This document shows, piece after piece, positions 25,899-35,089 of a stretch of DNA of 45,197 nucleotides (position 1 is the stretch's first letter; every line of letters begins with the position of its first letter). A model generated the notes under the pieces. That model was not told the DNA's origin. It ran no database searches and saw only the letters and a list, made by a program, of their open reading frames with translations. The stretch covers positions 1 to 45,197 of the forward strand of contig PNKB01000019.1 in NCBI GenBank assembly GCA_013997645.1. The letters run 5' to 3'. This DNA is from Cyanobacteria bacterium PR.3.49 (GTDB taxonomy: Bacteria > Cyanobacteriota > Vampirovibrionia > Obscuribacterales > Obscuribacteraceae). Made by a program: the position numbers and the translations under genes.

Positions 25899-26411
25899 TC
25901 ATATCAGCTCTCTTGGTTTTTGAATTATGTACATGCCGATGCAGAACAAAATTGTTGCACCAACTACGACTATGTAGAAGTGAGGGCCAAAACCAGTCTT
26001 CACTACACAGTCTTTGGGATTCGCCGGATCGTAGTAGATTGTGAGAGTCGAGCCCGGCGGATTATCACGTCTAACGTCTTCTTCTTTTGGTCCTAAAGGA
26101 TCGATTGTCCACGTGTAGTTTACACCTGCATAGGTGATACCATCCACGGTGAATTGAAATGCTATGTGAGGTCTTCCGAAAAACTCAGGTAGAAAAACTT
26201 TCGTGATCAATTCGTCAATCGGATCATACTTCGCGCCGGCTGCCAGAGCGGATTTGAACGTGACTACCTGAGCATCTGCGGGCTTCCATGTTTGACTTTG
26301 ATGAGCCTGATGAACATAGACGAATTGGCTGAGCAAAAGATAAACTGAGGTCATCATGATCAGTCCGCCCAAAAGCGGTCCCCAATCGCGAAATAGATAC
26401 TTCAATAACAA
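25899..26411 (-). CDS. DUF3592-like membrane protein
   Basis: 170 residues with a transmembrane helix at about 10-32 and another at about 143-163, flanking a beta-rich loop with 'PHIAFQFTVDGITYAG', 'PPGSTLTIYYDPANPKDCVV'. That loop signature is typical of DUF3592. Function is unknown. The ATG lies 2 nt after the stop of the upstream LysM-like gene, so the two are almost certainly co-transcribed and perhaps translationally coupled. Confidence 0.78.
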   Translation of the reverse strand: MLLKYLFRDWGPLLGGLIMMTSVYLLLSQFVYVHQAHQSQTWKPADAQVVTFKSALAAGAKYDPIDELITKVFLPEFFGRPHIAFQFTVDGITYAGVNYTWTIDPLGPKEEDVRRDNPPGSTLTIYYDPANPKDCVVKTGFGPHFYIVVVGATILFCIGMYIIQKPRELI

Positions 26412-26413
26412 AG

Positions 26414-27310
26414 CTAAATCGTTCGTGCTGGAAACTCAAGCCAGATGCTTGAAGGCTGCTGCATCATGTAACCGCGATAGTGCCTCTGCCAGTTATGCAT
26501 GAAGTCTTCCTCTGCCATTTCTTTCACCACTGAAGCAGGCAGTTGCATGTCGATTTGTTTTCTGCGTCCATCTGTGCGGTACATCACTCGCGCAATACGG
26601 TTGTTCTGTGAATAATAAGCGGCAATTGTCGTCCAATTGCTCATGATCGCCGCTTCCAACTTAATTTGGAATTCGTCCACGTTCGACGTCGACTCATTAA
26701 TGAGAACACGGCAGCAGTCGGATAATTGCACGACTGCACCGATGGTGTCGACTAGTTCGTCCGGCTCAAAAATCTCGACTTCCCGTTCTTCCATTTCCGG
26801 CTCACATTGAGCGAGAATTTCGGCAGCGGCCTTTTTTGTCACTTCTTCTCGATCGAAAATAATCTTCGGCGCCGGCGCTTCATCGTCAAAGGCAGTTGCG
26901 GATTCTGCAAAAACACCCTTGGGAATTTTGACGGCTTCAATTTCGCTTTTTTCCGGCTGGTGTTTTACCGGCGTTTCACGTGCCATGAAGTTGGCGCGAT
27001 AAACTTCTTGCTCTTCTTGTGTGGGAAGAAAAATGGATGTGCCGGGCTGGATGTAAGGAATTCTCGAGCTGCCGTCACCCATCATCTTGACCATTGGTCG
27101 ATTGATGGTTACCAGAAGTCCAACAAAGCGTGTATCGCCCATGCTGTTTTCGGCGATTTTTTCGAGCGTGTCTCCAGCCAGAACGTAATAACGAGCTCGA
27201 TTGAGCCCGTGACTGTTTCTTGATGCCGGCTTACGTTGTGCCCATCCGGTCAGCTTTTTGAGAGCGCCCATATGTAAGCCGAATCGGCCGCTTCCATTCG
27301 TCGATGACAT
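26414..27310 (-). CDS. LysM-like domain protein without signal peptide
   Basis: 298 residues. About 35-95 form a LysM-like domain (YYVLAGDTLEKIAENSMGD, ending in a 'PGTSIFLP' strand). The rest is a charged linker and a C-terminal domain of about 130 residues with no recognised family (WTTIAAYYSQ, ARVMYRTDGRRKQID). There is no signal peptide, which is unusual for peptidoglycan-binding LysM; it may act in the cytosol or be exported by another route. ATG 27310 is preceded by AGGAG at 27317-27321 with a 6-nt gap; an upstream in-frame TTG at 27349 is unlikely. Operon with the DUF3592-like gene. Confidence 0.78.
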   Translation of the reverse strand: MSSTNGSGRFGLHMGALKKLTGWAQRKPASRNSHGLNRARYYVLAGDTLEKIAENSMGDTRFVGLLVTINRPMVKMMGDGSSRIPYIQPGTSIFLPTQEEQEVYRANFMARETPVKHQPEKSEIEAVKIPKGVFAESATAFDDEAPAPKIIFDREEVTKKAAAEILAQCEPEMEEREVEIFEPDELVDTIGAVVQLSDCCRVLINESTSNVDEFQIKLEAAIMSNWTTIAAYYSQNNRIARVMYRTDGRRKQIDMQLPASVVKEMAEEDFMHNWQRHYRGYMMQQPSSIWLEFPARTI

Positions 27311-27464
27311 CCTGAGCTCCTGCTCAAAAATAAAATTAGCCCTTGTCAAGAAGATACCAGAGACAGGTCATTTTCCAAGTACCAGTTTTCTAATCAAAGT
27401 GCCGCCCGGCGCACTCATTTGCCAATTTCTCCATTGACTGAAACAGGCGTAAAAGGGCTTGCAG

Positions 27465-27482
27465 TCATGGTTATAACCGTGA
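27465..27482. promoter_or_regulatory. Near-perfect 18-bp palindrome, candidate operator
   Basis: TCATGGTTATAACCGTGA is self-complementary except for one T/G pair at positions 4 and 15, with a perfect 10-bp core. It lies 155 bp upstream of the LysM-like gene in a 247-bp gap. The core overlaps a possible -10 (TTATAA). Confidence 0.45.
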
Positions 27483-27557
27483 GGTGCGTGCTGGAAATTG
27501 CCCGCGAGCCGCTTTATGCCAGCCTGGGCGAGGGTGGGGATATTCCCATCCGACCGG

Positions 27558-28049
27558 TTAGGGCAGATCGATCACGATGATAGGTTTCGCACTGAGCTGG
27601 TCGATGGCAATCTCGCCCACACTGTAATGCACGATTTCGCCGCCGTGCTTGTAGGAAACGCTCTCTCTATCCGCTTTTAACTCTTCTAAAGTAGTTTTTG
27701 CGGTCTGCGGCTCGATTTTCTTCAAAAGGGACACTGCATAAAGGCGTCCGGCCGGGCTGGCATTATGAGTCATCCAGATGACATCTGTTTTAACGCCGCT
27801 TCCGGCTTTGGCTGCTTCTTCGAAGGCCTTTCGCAAATCGCTTTTGGGAGCATTTGCCGGCAGGCGCGAGTCTTCGATCAGCTTGGCATTTTTCAAAGTT
27901 TCCAAAAATGCTGGTAACTTGACTGTTGATTCTTCGCTGGTGGGCGTTTTGGGGGTTTGGGCCGCATCCTCGGCACGAACTCCATTACTTAATCCAGACA
28001 AAAGTAGAAAGCTAACAATTAGTGCGTTACTTGCGGGTTTCATGGGCAT
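27558..28049 (-). CDS. Secreted protein of unknown function
   Basis: About 163 residues with a signal peptide (SNALIVSFLLLSGLSNGVRA, then acidic mature start). The mature part has a helical Thr/Pro-Ser stretch and a compact domain with 'VIWMTHNASPAGRLYAVSLLKKI' and a closing 'IVHYSVGEIAIDQL'. I do not recognise the family. The frame is open to a GTG at 28103, but starts at 28049 or 28043 put the signal peptide at the N-terminus; neither has a strong ribosome site, so the start is uncertain. It is divergent from the TPR-zinc-ribbon gene. Confidence 0.65.
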   Translation of the reverse strand: MPMKPASNALIVSFLLLSGLSNGVRAEDAAQTPKTPTSEESTVKLPAFLETLKNAKLIEDSRLPANAPKSDLRKAFEEAAKAGSGVKTDVIWMTHNASPAGRLYAVSLLKKIEPQTAKTTLEELKADRESVSYKHGGEIVHYSVGEIAIDQLSAKPIIVIDLP

Positions 28050-28210
28050 ATCCAGTTTGTGGACCATTGCGTGATTCAATTTAGCACGCTGACGGTGGGA
28101 CACGCATCCAGTCTGGACTTCAAGATTGGGCGGTTTCTGCTACCTGCGAAGCTACTATTGATGAGAGCAGAGGACACACCTCGCGCCGAAAATCCCAACC
28201 CCTAACCTTT

Positions 28211-29605
28211 GTGAATTCAACCTGGGACCAATACAAAGATGCTGCCGAAGCGGCAGCGGCACGTGGCGACTTCGCCACTGCCGAGTCTCTCTGGACTCAG
28301 CTGCTGGCAGCGGCTGATGCTGCCGGGCTTCACGATGCGCGTTTTGCGCTCGGGTTGGACAGTCTTGGCAAAGTGTATGCCGCTCAGAAGCGTTTCGCTC
28401 AAGCAGAAGCAGCTTATGCCAAAGGCATTCAGGTTAAAGAAGCGCTTTTCGGACGAATGAGTATCGAAGTAGCAAAGACTTGCAATTTCCTGGCAGCTCT
28501 TTGTTATGAACAGAACAAATTCGACAAAACAGAGGCTCTTGGGACCAGAGCGCTGTCGATTTATCAATCCCTTTTGGGCAACGAACATCCGGCAGTGGCG
28601 ACAATGGCCAATAACCTTGCCCGGCTGCAGCAAAAACTGGGCCGACCCCAGACAGCTCTTGGACAGTCACAGGCACCGGCTCAAAACTATCCACAACAGG
28701 CTCAAGCAGTGGCTGCGCATTATTCTGCGCCGGTTCAAGCCCCTGTAGCTGTAGCTCAACCGCCGGCCGCGCCGCCTGCCCCGACGTACTCGCAGCCGGC
28801 TGCCGCTCCTCAATATGCTCAGCCGCAAGCACAGCAACACGCCGGCTACAACAACAGTCAGGTTCAACAAAATCCGCAATATGCTCAACAAACGCAGAGC
28901 GGCAATTTTGCAAATCAAACACAACCACCGTCGCCACAGTATTTTTCAGCGTCTCAATCACAACCACAACAAGCTCCGCCCCAACCGCAGACACCTTCTC
29001 CGCCCCAACCTCAGCAGCTTCAGCCGCAAATACAACCACAAGCGCATCAAGCTCAGTCACAACAGTTGCAAGCACAGCAAATGTATCAGCAGCCACAAGC
29101 TCAGCAGGCTCAATCTCAGCAGATGCAGCCTGTGCAACAGCAACCTCAATATCAGCAACCCGTCGCGCCGGCACCGCCCCAGCCACAGCCGGCGCCGCCA
29201 GTTTCTCAACCTCAGATACAACGCCAAGCGGCTCCACCTCCTCAACCGCAGCCAGTCTATACGGCGCCTCCTCAGCAATATCAGCAACCTTCACAGCCTG
29301 TTTATCAGGCGCCACCTGTACAGCAGCCGGCCTACACGGCGCCGCCACCACCACCACCACCATCGCCACCGCAGTATCAAGCTCAGCCAGCAGTGGCAGA
29401 GCCGGCCGCGCAAGTGGAACCGAAGCCGCCTACACCCAATCAAGCCCGCGTGATTGCAGAGAGAAAGGCAAAACAAGCAGAACAAGTATGCGAAGTTTGC
29501 GGACGGTATTATTCCGGCCCGGGATGCATGCAGTGCACTCAGTCACTGACACCGATCGACTTTGGATTCGACTCGCTCAATCCAAAACGAAAAGATCAGC
29601 GCTGA
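28211..29605 (+). CDS. TPR protein with Gln/Pro linker and C-terminal zinc ribbon
   Basis: 464 residues in three parts: TPR_12-type repeats at about 1-140, a Gln/Pro/Ala/Tyr-rich disordered linker at about 150-400, and a C-terminal zinc ribbon of the form C-x2-C-x8-C-x2-C (CEVCGRYYSGPGCMQC). The TPR part resembles the proteins at 19635 and 35219. A cytosolic adaptor is likely; nucleic-acid or protein binding by the ribbon cannot be separated from the sequence. The GTG start lacks a clear ribosome site, but the next in-frame methionine is past the first repeats. The stop lies 5 nt from the convergent LON-domain gene. Confidence 0.85.
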   Translation: MNSTWDQYKDAAEAAAARGDFATAESLWTQLLAAADAAGLHDARFALGLDSLGKVYAAQKRFAQAEAAYAKGIQVKEALFGRMSIEVAKTCNFLAALCYEQNKFDKTEALGTRALSIYQSLLGNEHPAVATMANNLARLQQKLGRPQTALGQSQAPAQNYPQQAQAVAAHYSAPVQAPVAVAQPPAAPPAPTYSQPAAAPQYAQPQAQQHAGYNNSQVQQNPQYAQQTQSGNFANQTQPPSPQYFSASQSQPQQAPPQPQTPSPPQPQQLQPQIQPQAHQAQSQQLQAQQMYQQPQAQQAQSQQMQPVQQQPQYQQPVAPAPPQPQPAPPVSQPQIQRQAAPPPQPQPVYTAPPQQYQQPSQPVYQAPPVQQPAYTAPPPPPPPSPPQYQAQPAVAEPAAQVEPKPPTPNQARVIAERKAKQAEQVCEVCGRYYSGPGCMQCTQSLTPIDFGFDSLNPKRKDQR

Positions 29606-29610
29606 TCGAT

Positions 29611-30258
29611 TCATTTCTTTCTGAACACGTCTTCAATAGCCGCTCGAGCAGCCAATTCCGCCTTGAGTGAATCAAGCAATGTCAATTCCTTCTTCAGCCG
29701 TGCACTGGTGTCGCACAGTTCCAGCAATTCCTGGCGATCGATAGAAGAATTGAAAAAGAGCGAAGCTACCCAGTATGAAAGCAGCACAGGATCGCTAGGC
29801 ATATCGTCCGGCATGAGGTTTTCTTTGTGCGTCAGTTTGTTGGCCAGGTTGACGACATCACGCAGCGCTTTATCAACCATACAACCGGCATACGTCGCTT
29901 CCGAATCAGGAGCGGAATCTTCCAACCACTCAACCTTGCCAATCAAATAGGGTGATTCCTTCACGATTTCTACAACGCGAAAACGCTGCAGCCCGACGGT
30001 CATAATGTTCATGCGTCCGTCTTTGAGCCTCACCACATCACTGATCTCGGTTGCACAGCCGATGTTGACCGCGCGAGACAATGTGGGGTTCCAGAGCAAA
30101 ACACCGAACTTGCGGTCATTTTCCAGAACAGTGTTAATCATCAATCGATAGCGATTTTCGAAAATGTGCAAGGGTAAAGGGCGCCCTGGAAACAGGACGA
30201 CTTCTGGCAATGGGAAGAGCGGTAAGTCACACAGAGAAACAGAAGAAGGTGAATGCAT
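29611..30258 (-). CDS. Stand-alone LON N-terminal (substrate-binding) domain protein
   Basis: 215 residues matching the LON substrate-binding domain: 'LPLFPLPEVVLFPGRPLPLHIFE.RYR' at the start, 'FGVLLWNP', 'IGCATEI', 'VGLQRFRV' and a C-terminal helical bundle. There is no AAA+ or Ser-Lys protease part, so it is not Lon itself; similar short proteins occur widely in bacteria, role unclear. The ribosome site is weak. It is the last gene of a minus-strand run from 35082 that also holds the secreted repeat protein, the MFS transporter and the S9 peptidase. Confidence 0.88.
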   Translation of the reverse strand: MHSPSSVSLCDLPLFPLPEVVLFPGRPLPLHIFENRYRLMINTVLENDRKFGVLLWNPTLSRAVNIGCATEISDVVRLKDGRMNIMTVGLQRFRVVEIVKESPYLIGKVEWLEDSAPDSEATYAGCMVDKALRDVVNLANKLTHKENLMPDDMPSDPVLLSYWVASLFFNSSIDRQELLELCDTSARLKKELTLLDSLKAELAARAAIEDVFRKK

Positions 30259-30333
30259 TTAAGCCAACTCTTGACTGGACCTATCGGTCCGAGCAACTCT
30301 ACTCTTTTATCCTACTCTGCCGTTGCGATTATT

Positions 30334-30349
30334 GCCTTAGCTCTAAGGC
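30334..30349 (-). terminator. Inverted repeat over the S9 peptidase stop
   Basis: GCCTTAG and CTAAGGC pair perfectly around 2 nt and include the stop codon of the S9 peptidase gene. The small loop and missing T-tract make it a weak terminator; it could also limit 3' decay. Confidence 0.3.
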
Positions 30350-32385
30350 TTGCCGCCCGCTTCCTTATCCGGGCTTGCGCTCTGGCTTGCCGAAGACTTG
30401 TCGCCAAGCAAGTATTTCTCGACAAATAGTACGGTCGAATAGAATTGAAAATCACTGTTTCTTTTCTTAGCAAAGCCGTGACCTTCGTCTTTTGCCGACA
30501 AATACCAGACTGGAATACCGCTTTTTTGCGTGGCGTCTACAATCTGTCTTGCTTCGCTGGCGGGCACTCGTGGATCGTTTTCTCCCTGCACTACGAATAG
30601 CGGTTTGCTTATCTTGTCCACTTTATTCAGCGGTGCAATGCTCTGCAAAAATTCACGCATCTTCTGGTCGCGCTCGTCGCCGTATTCGACACGTCTTAAG
30701 TCGCGTCTGTATTCCTGCGTATGCTCGAGAAATGTGACCAGGTTGGACATGCCTACGACATCCACCGAGCAAGTGATGCGCTCCGGATAGAAGGTGGAAA
30801 TCGCCAGTGTCATGTGACCGCCGTAACTGCCACCAGTCACCATAATGCGATTGGAATCGAGGTCACTGCGTTTGGCAATCCAGTCAAACAGCGAATTTAT
30901 ATCCTTGTACGAATCGACTCGTTTGAAACCGTTGTCCAGTTTCAAAAATGTCTTGCCGTAGCCGGACGAGCCGCGGACATTCGGAAAGATCAGAGCACAT
31001 CCCAATTCGTCCAGGTAATAGTTGAGCCGGCCCATATATCCTGGACGCGACTGACCTTCCGGTCCGCCGTGCACGACAACAATAACGGGGCGTGGTCCTG
31101 TGAACTTGGTGCTTGGCTTATAGTAGAAGCCGGAGATATCTTTGCCGTCAAAGGTCTTCCATTTTATAAGTTCAGGCTCCGAAAATTTAGACGCTGCCAC
31201 TGGTCCGGTTTCACTTTCCGTCCAACGCTCGACTTTTTCGGTTTTGGTATCGAGGCTGAAAATGTCAGTGGGCATGCGCGAACTTTGCACCTGGAACGCC
31301 AGGTCGCGACAATTTTTGTGCCAGTCAACACCAGAAACTTCCCCCAGAGGAATGCCTTTCGGCGCCCAGTACTTTCCAGTTGAAGTATCCATCAAATAGA
31401 GTTTTCCATAACCGTCTTCATTGACGACAAACGCGATCGTTTTTCCGTCAGCAGCCAGATCGATTTCTTGAACGTCCCATTTGATGTCGCTTGTGAGGGG
31501 TTTCAATTTCTTGCTTGCCAGGTCCAGATAGCATAATGTCTGGAATTCTGAGCCACTGTCTGTGGTGACATAAAGCCCCTTTCCGTCCGCCGAGAAACGA
31601 ATGTTTTGATAACTGGTTTGTTCGCCGGGTTTCCTTTCCGTAAGAGCCGACATTTGCCCTGTGTGCACATCGAGGAGCCAGAGGTAGCTTTCATTAATCG
31701 AGACATATTCAGTGACGGCCACCTTCTTGCCGTCAAAGGAAACGTCGCTGACGGAAAATCCCTCGCCTTTGACCTGGGCTAACAGTCTGTCGGTCTTCGG
31801 ATTTTTCGGCTCAATTATGTAGACGTCGTTGTTTTTGCCGTCACGACGGGTAGAGTTGTAAACGAAAAACTTTCCATCTTTGGAGAAGCGACCGCTGGTA
31901 TTTCTGGATTTGCCGTCCGTAATCAAGGTCGCATTGCGGCTGTCGGTGTCATATCTGTAGAATTGAAAAAACTCGTCGCCACCCCTGTCTTTGCTGAACA
32001 GGAAATAGTCGCCCGTGCCCGGTTCAAAGCTTCCGCCTGAAACTCTGTCCGGATAGAAGGTCAATTGAGTCCTGGCACCCATCGGCATTTTCAGGTGGTG
32101 AATCTGTTGAGTGTCGCTGAAACGCGTATTTATCAGCATTTCTTTTCTGGTCGGATGCCAGCTAGAAATCATTGCATGCCGAAAATGCGTATACTTTTCG
32201 CAGCCGGACACCACACTCAGTGGCACTGGCGGCACGCCCTCTATAATCAAATTATCCGGATTGGCAAGAGTGTCATCCTTTGCTTGGGCAGGAAGAACGA
32301 GACTTATTAACGAACCGCAAATGAAAAGCGGCATCAGCATTGCAGTGGTGGCAAAAGCCAACTTCGTTCTATTCCTGCTTGGCAT
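30343..32385 (-). CDS. Secreted S9-family (prolyl oligopeptidase-like) peptidase
   Basis: 680 residues with a signal peptide of about 35. An N-terminal beta-propeller with WD40/TolB-like blades (about 60-400, e.g. 'FSADGKGLYVTTDSGSE') precedes an alpha/beta hydrolase domain with triad S520 in GGSYGG, D604 in GENDPRVP and H636 in DEGHGF. This is the dipeptidyl/acylaminoacyl peptidase clade of S9, which cleaves short peptides after Pro or releases N-terminal blocked residues. The active site is complete, so a periplasmic peptidase is likely. GAGG precedes the ATG. It lies 24 nt downstream of the MFS gene, so peptide processing and transport may be linked. Confidence 0.92.
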   Translation of the reverse strand: MPSRNRTKLAFATTAMLMPLFICGSLISLVLPAQAKDDTLANPDNLIIEGVPPVPLSVVSGCEKYTHFRHAMISSWHPTRKEMLINTRFSDTQQIHHLKMPMGARTQLTFYPDRVSGGSFEPGTGDYFLFSKDRGGDEFFQFYRYDTDSRNATLITDGKSRNTSGRFSKDGKFFVYNSTRRDGKNNDVYIIEPKNPKTDRLLAQVKGEGFSVSDVSFDGKKVAVTEYVSINESYLWLLDVHTGQMSALTERKPGEQTSYQNIRFSADGKGLYVTTDSGSEFQTLCYLDLASKKLKPLTSDIKWDVQEIDLAADGKTIAFVVNEDGYGKLYLMDTSTGKYWAPKGIPLGEVSGVDWHKNCRDLAFQVQSSRMPTDIFSLDTKTEKVERWTESETGPVAASKFSEPELIKWKTFDGKDISGFYYKPSTKFTGPRPVIVVVHGGPEGQSRPGYMGRLNYYLDELGCALIFPNVRGSSGYGKTFLKLDNGFKRVDSYKDINSLFDWIAKRSDLDSNRIMVTGGSYGGHMTLAISTFYPERITCSVDVVGMSNLVTFLEHTQEYRRDLRRVEYGDERDQKMREFLQSIAPLNKVDKISKPLFVVQGENDPRVPASEARQIVDATQKSGIPVWYLSAKDEGHGFAKKRNSDFQFYSTVLFVEKYLLGDKSSASQSASPDKEAGGKP

Positions 32386-32409
32386 TATTTCCCCTCGCTT
32401 GTTTGTGAT

Positions 32410-33762
32410 TCAAGAGCCTATTCTTGTCCCTCTTTTCAAAAGTTTTTCGCTGAAGAATGAAAGGCATGCAGCTAAAAGCAATGAAGCCGCCATTGTATAC
32501 AGACCGGCATGAAAATTGCCGCTGGCTTCTTTGACGATGCCAACCACATTGGGCCCGACAAACCCGCCCAGGTTGCCGGTGGAATTTATGAAGCCAATTC
32601 CAGGCGCTTTGATTTTGGAGGGCAGAAGGGATGTGCCCAGTGACCAAAATGGCCCCACCGTGCCCCATATACCGAAGGCGGTAATACTCAATGTGACAAG
32701 AGCCATCCAGGGATTGGTCATAAAAATGGTGAGGATAAAACCGGCAGCGGCAATGATCGCAGAGACGGCTACATGCACACGGCGCTCACCTGTTCTTTCT
32801 GAACTTCCGGCAATCACCATCATTCCCAAAGCCTGGAATATTGCCGGTATGACTGTCACCAAAGCGGTCATTGAATCGGATAAACCGCCAAAACCTTTGA
32901 TAATCTGCGGCAGCCATAATTGAAATCCGTACATGCCGAGGGTCAAGGAAAAATACAAAAGAGAGAGCAATGCCAGAGTCGCACTGGTTTCCCGTGTAAA
33001 CAGTTTCACCGATTTGTCGCTTGCGCAAGATTGCTTTTCTTTATCTATTGTTTCAGACAACCATGTCTTTTCATCGGCTGTCAGCCAATTAGCATATTGC
33101 GGGCGATCCGTCAGAAAAAACCAGGTGACGATACCCATAAGTATCGATGGAAAACCGGTAATGATGAACAACCACTTCCAGCCGGCCAATCCCATAAAGC
33201 CGCCCATCTCGAGAATTTTTGCTGAGATTAATCCACCTAATACTCCAGCTGCCGGAATGGCGGCCATGAATTTTGCGACTGCCAGACCTCTTTGTTTTTC
33301 GGGAAACCAGTAAGTCAAGTAAAGGATCATGCCGGGAAAAAATCCGGCTTCTGCAGCGCCCAGCAAAAAGCGCAATGCATAAAACGAGTGTATGGAATTA
33401 GCCAGAGCCAGAGCCATGGTTATGGCGCCCCAGACGACCATGATCGCGCATATCCATCGGCGGGCCCCGATGCGCTCCATGACCATATTTCCGGGCGCGC
33501 CGAAAATGAAATAGCCAATGAAGAAAATGGCCAGGCCCAGACCAAAATCACTGTCCGTCATTTTTAGATCGTCATACATTTGCAAGCCGGCAAAAGAAAC
33601 GTTGATGCGATCCAAATAGGAAAGAATGTAGAGCGAGAACATGTACGGAATCAGACGGCGAGCTACTTTCGCCAGAACTTTTCGACCGGCTTGATCGATT
33701 TTGCCAGGGGATGTTTTTTGCGTGTCATCTTTGACGTCGCTTGCTAGATCGTCCGCATTCAT
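32410..33762 (-). CDS. MFS transporter, anion:cation symporter-like
   Basis: 450 residues with about 12 hydrophobic segments. The first helix region, 'RLIPYMFSLYILSYLDRINVSFA', and 'EAGFFPGMILYLTYWFPEKQRG' are typical of the ACS subfamily (organic anion uptake with H+ or Na+, e.g. glucarate, hydroxyphenylacetate, nicotinate-type carriers). The substrate cannot be named. The N-terminus is hydrophilic, as expected for the cytosolic side. The ribosome site is weak. It lies between the secreted repeat protein (21-nt gap) and the S9 peptidase (24-nt gap) on the same strand, consistent with an operon. Confidence 0.9.
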   Translation of the reverse strand: MNADDLASDVKDDTQKTSPGKIDQAGRKVLAKVARRLIPYMFSLYILSYLDRINVSFAGLQMYDDLKMTDSDFGLGLAIFFIGYFIFGAPGNMVMERIGARRWICAIMVVWGAITMALALANSIHSFYALRFLLGAAEAGFFPGMILYLTYWFPEKQRGLAVAKFMAAIPAAGVLGGLISAKILEMGGFMGLAGWKWLFIITGFPSILMGIVTWFFLTDRPQYANWLTADEKTWLSETIDKEKQSCASDKSVKLFTRETSATLALLSLLYFSLTLGMYGFQLWLPQIIKGFGGLSDSMTALVTVIPAIFQALGMMVIAGSSERTGERRVHVAVSAIIAAAGFILTIFMTNPWMALVTLSITAFGIWGTVGPFWSLGTSLLPSKIKAPGIGFINSTGNLGGFVGPNVVGIVKEASGNFHAGLYTMAASLLLAACLSFFSEKLLKRGTRIGS

Positions 33763-33783
33763 ATGAGCGCCGTCAAAAAAGGT

Positions 33784-35082
33784 TTAGGGAAATCCAAACA
33801 CCGCGCCGCCGTTGCCCATGCCGTATGCACCGGGCATGCCGTAGCCACCATATGCAGAGCCGGAACCAAAGTTCATCATCCCGCCTTGCATAACGCTGGA
33901 GCCGACCATCGAGCCGACTTCACCGAGAGCTTTAGCCAGACCACGAAAGAAAGGGTGTCCGTGATGCGCATTGCTTGATGCTGGCTGTGGTGCTTGCTGA
34001 CTGTAAGAAGGCTGCGCATACTGCTGACCTTGAGACTGAGTATAAGAAGGACTTCCGTATGCTTGTTGCGGGCGATAATTCGGCGAATAATTCGGTGTTG
34101 CGGCAGGAGCCGAACCATCGTCGGATTGAAACTCCTTTTGCAAATCAGAGCCGTAATTATTCTGTCTGGCATAGGCTGTTCGTTGCTGCGGGTTCTGGAT
34201 AAGCGGAGCAATATTCACTTCTTGATCGGCACCGGCTCTTCCAGCTTGTTGCTTATGCAGGAGTTCGACCGCCGACATCAGCATATTCACTTGCTCAGGT
34301 ATAGACGCATGAATATCGGTCGGGTCGGTTGGAAACATTGCTTGCTCGAGGGGGCGCAAGCGTTCAATCATAGGTTTTTGCGGAAACGACTGGCCTTCAA
34401 TTTGTGTTTCCAGCCAGGCTACCTTTTGTTCGATGCTGCCGTTGCGCGGCTCGCTTTGCGCAAATGCTTGCGGGCTGTTGTATTTCTTGTCGGCATACTG
34501 CGCAATTCTATCGACACGGTCGGCAAGATCTTCGCCCGCGTGTGATTTGCCAAAGACCTTCAGTTCTAATTGATCAAGTCTGTGCTTGATCGGTTCGCCC
34601 TGGTAGCTTTTACCCAGGATTACCTTCTCCAGTTCAGTGACGCGTGGATAGTCGGTGCCGCTGGATGTGTCCGAATCATCAGGATCGTTGGAGTTTTGTC
34701 CAGTACCTGACCCATTTTGAGCACTGGTCTGTTGCCCACCCTGAGCGGTTGCAGTACCGGTGCTGGGTGCTGTTTGGGGAGGAACGGCATTGACCAGTGC
34801 TTGAAGCCGCTCCTGATTGTCGCCCGTGCGGGCTTCGCCGAAAACCATTTTCTCCAGGCGGGTAAGCCTGTCTTCCATTGTTTCCTGTGGATATGTGTGT
34901 TCGAAAAAACGCGTTTCTAGACTATTGAGATCTTGCGTGGCAGCTAAGGTGCGTGGTGCCGAAAGGCAGAAGGCAGAAAAGAAAATCGCCAGTGACAGCG
35001 CCCATACACACAGCCGGGCAGCCAAAAGTTGCAGACTCGATTTGCCGCCGAAATTGGAAGTCGGCATAAGCTTGATCTTCAT
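33784..35082 (-). CDS. Secreted 'LE-RL' repeat protein with Gly/Tyr-rich tail
   Basis: 432 residues with a long signal peptide (hydrophobic about 20-42). Three 45-50-residue repeats follow, each with two halves of the form 'LE..fg.sy..e.m..RL..LE..vFG': 'LETRFFEHTYPQETMEDRL', 'LEKVILGKSYQGEPIKHRL' and 'LETQIEGQSFPQKPMIERL' start them. A Ser/Thr/Gly-rich insert separates repeats one and two. A Gln/Tyr/Pro/Ser-rich region and a Gly/Met/Tyr-rich end complete the protein. I know this pattern as recurrent in secreted proteins of this kind of genome but not its function. The ATG lacks a ribosome site, and TATAAT lies just 7 nt upstream. Confidence 0.8.
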   Translation of the reverse strand: MKIKLMPTSNFGGKSSLQLLAARLCVWALSLAIFFSAFCLSAPRTLAATQDLNSLETRFFEHTYPQETMEDRLTRLEKMVFGEARTGDNQERLQALVNAVPPQTAPSTGTATAQGGQQTSAQNGSGTGQNSNDPDDSDTSSGTDYPRVTELEKVILGKSYQGEPIKHRLDQLELKVFGKSHAGEDLADRVDRIAQYADKKYNSPQAFAQSEPRNGSIEQKVAWLETQIEGQSFPQKPMIERLRPLEQAMFPTDPTDIHASIPEQVNMLMSAVELLHKQQAGRAGADQEVNIAPLIQNPQQRTAYARQNNYGSDLQKEFQSDDGSAPAATPNYSPNYRPQQAYGSPSYTQSQGQQYAQPSYSQQAPQPASSNAHHGHPFFRGLAKALGEVGSMVGSSVMQGGMMNFGSGSAYGGYGMPGAYGMGNGGAVFGFP

Positions 35083-35089
35083 CGCACAG

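Noticed and set aside
28434..29369. 311-codon minus-strand frame of Val/Ala/Glu composition
   Set aside because: It is the antisense of the Gln/Pro-coding linker in the TPR-zinc-ribbon gene and has no independent support.
30721..31383. 220-codon plus-strand frame
   Set aside because: It is antisense to the S9 peptidase, which has a complete catalytic triad.
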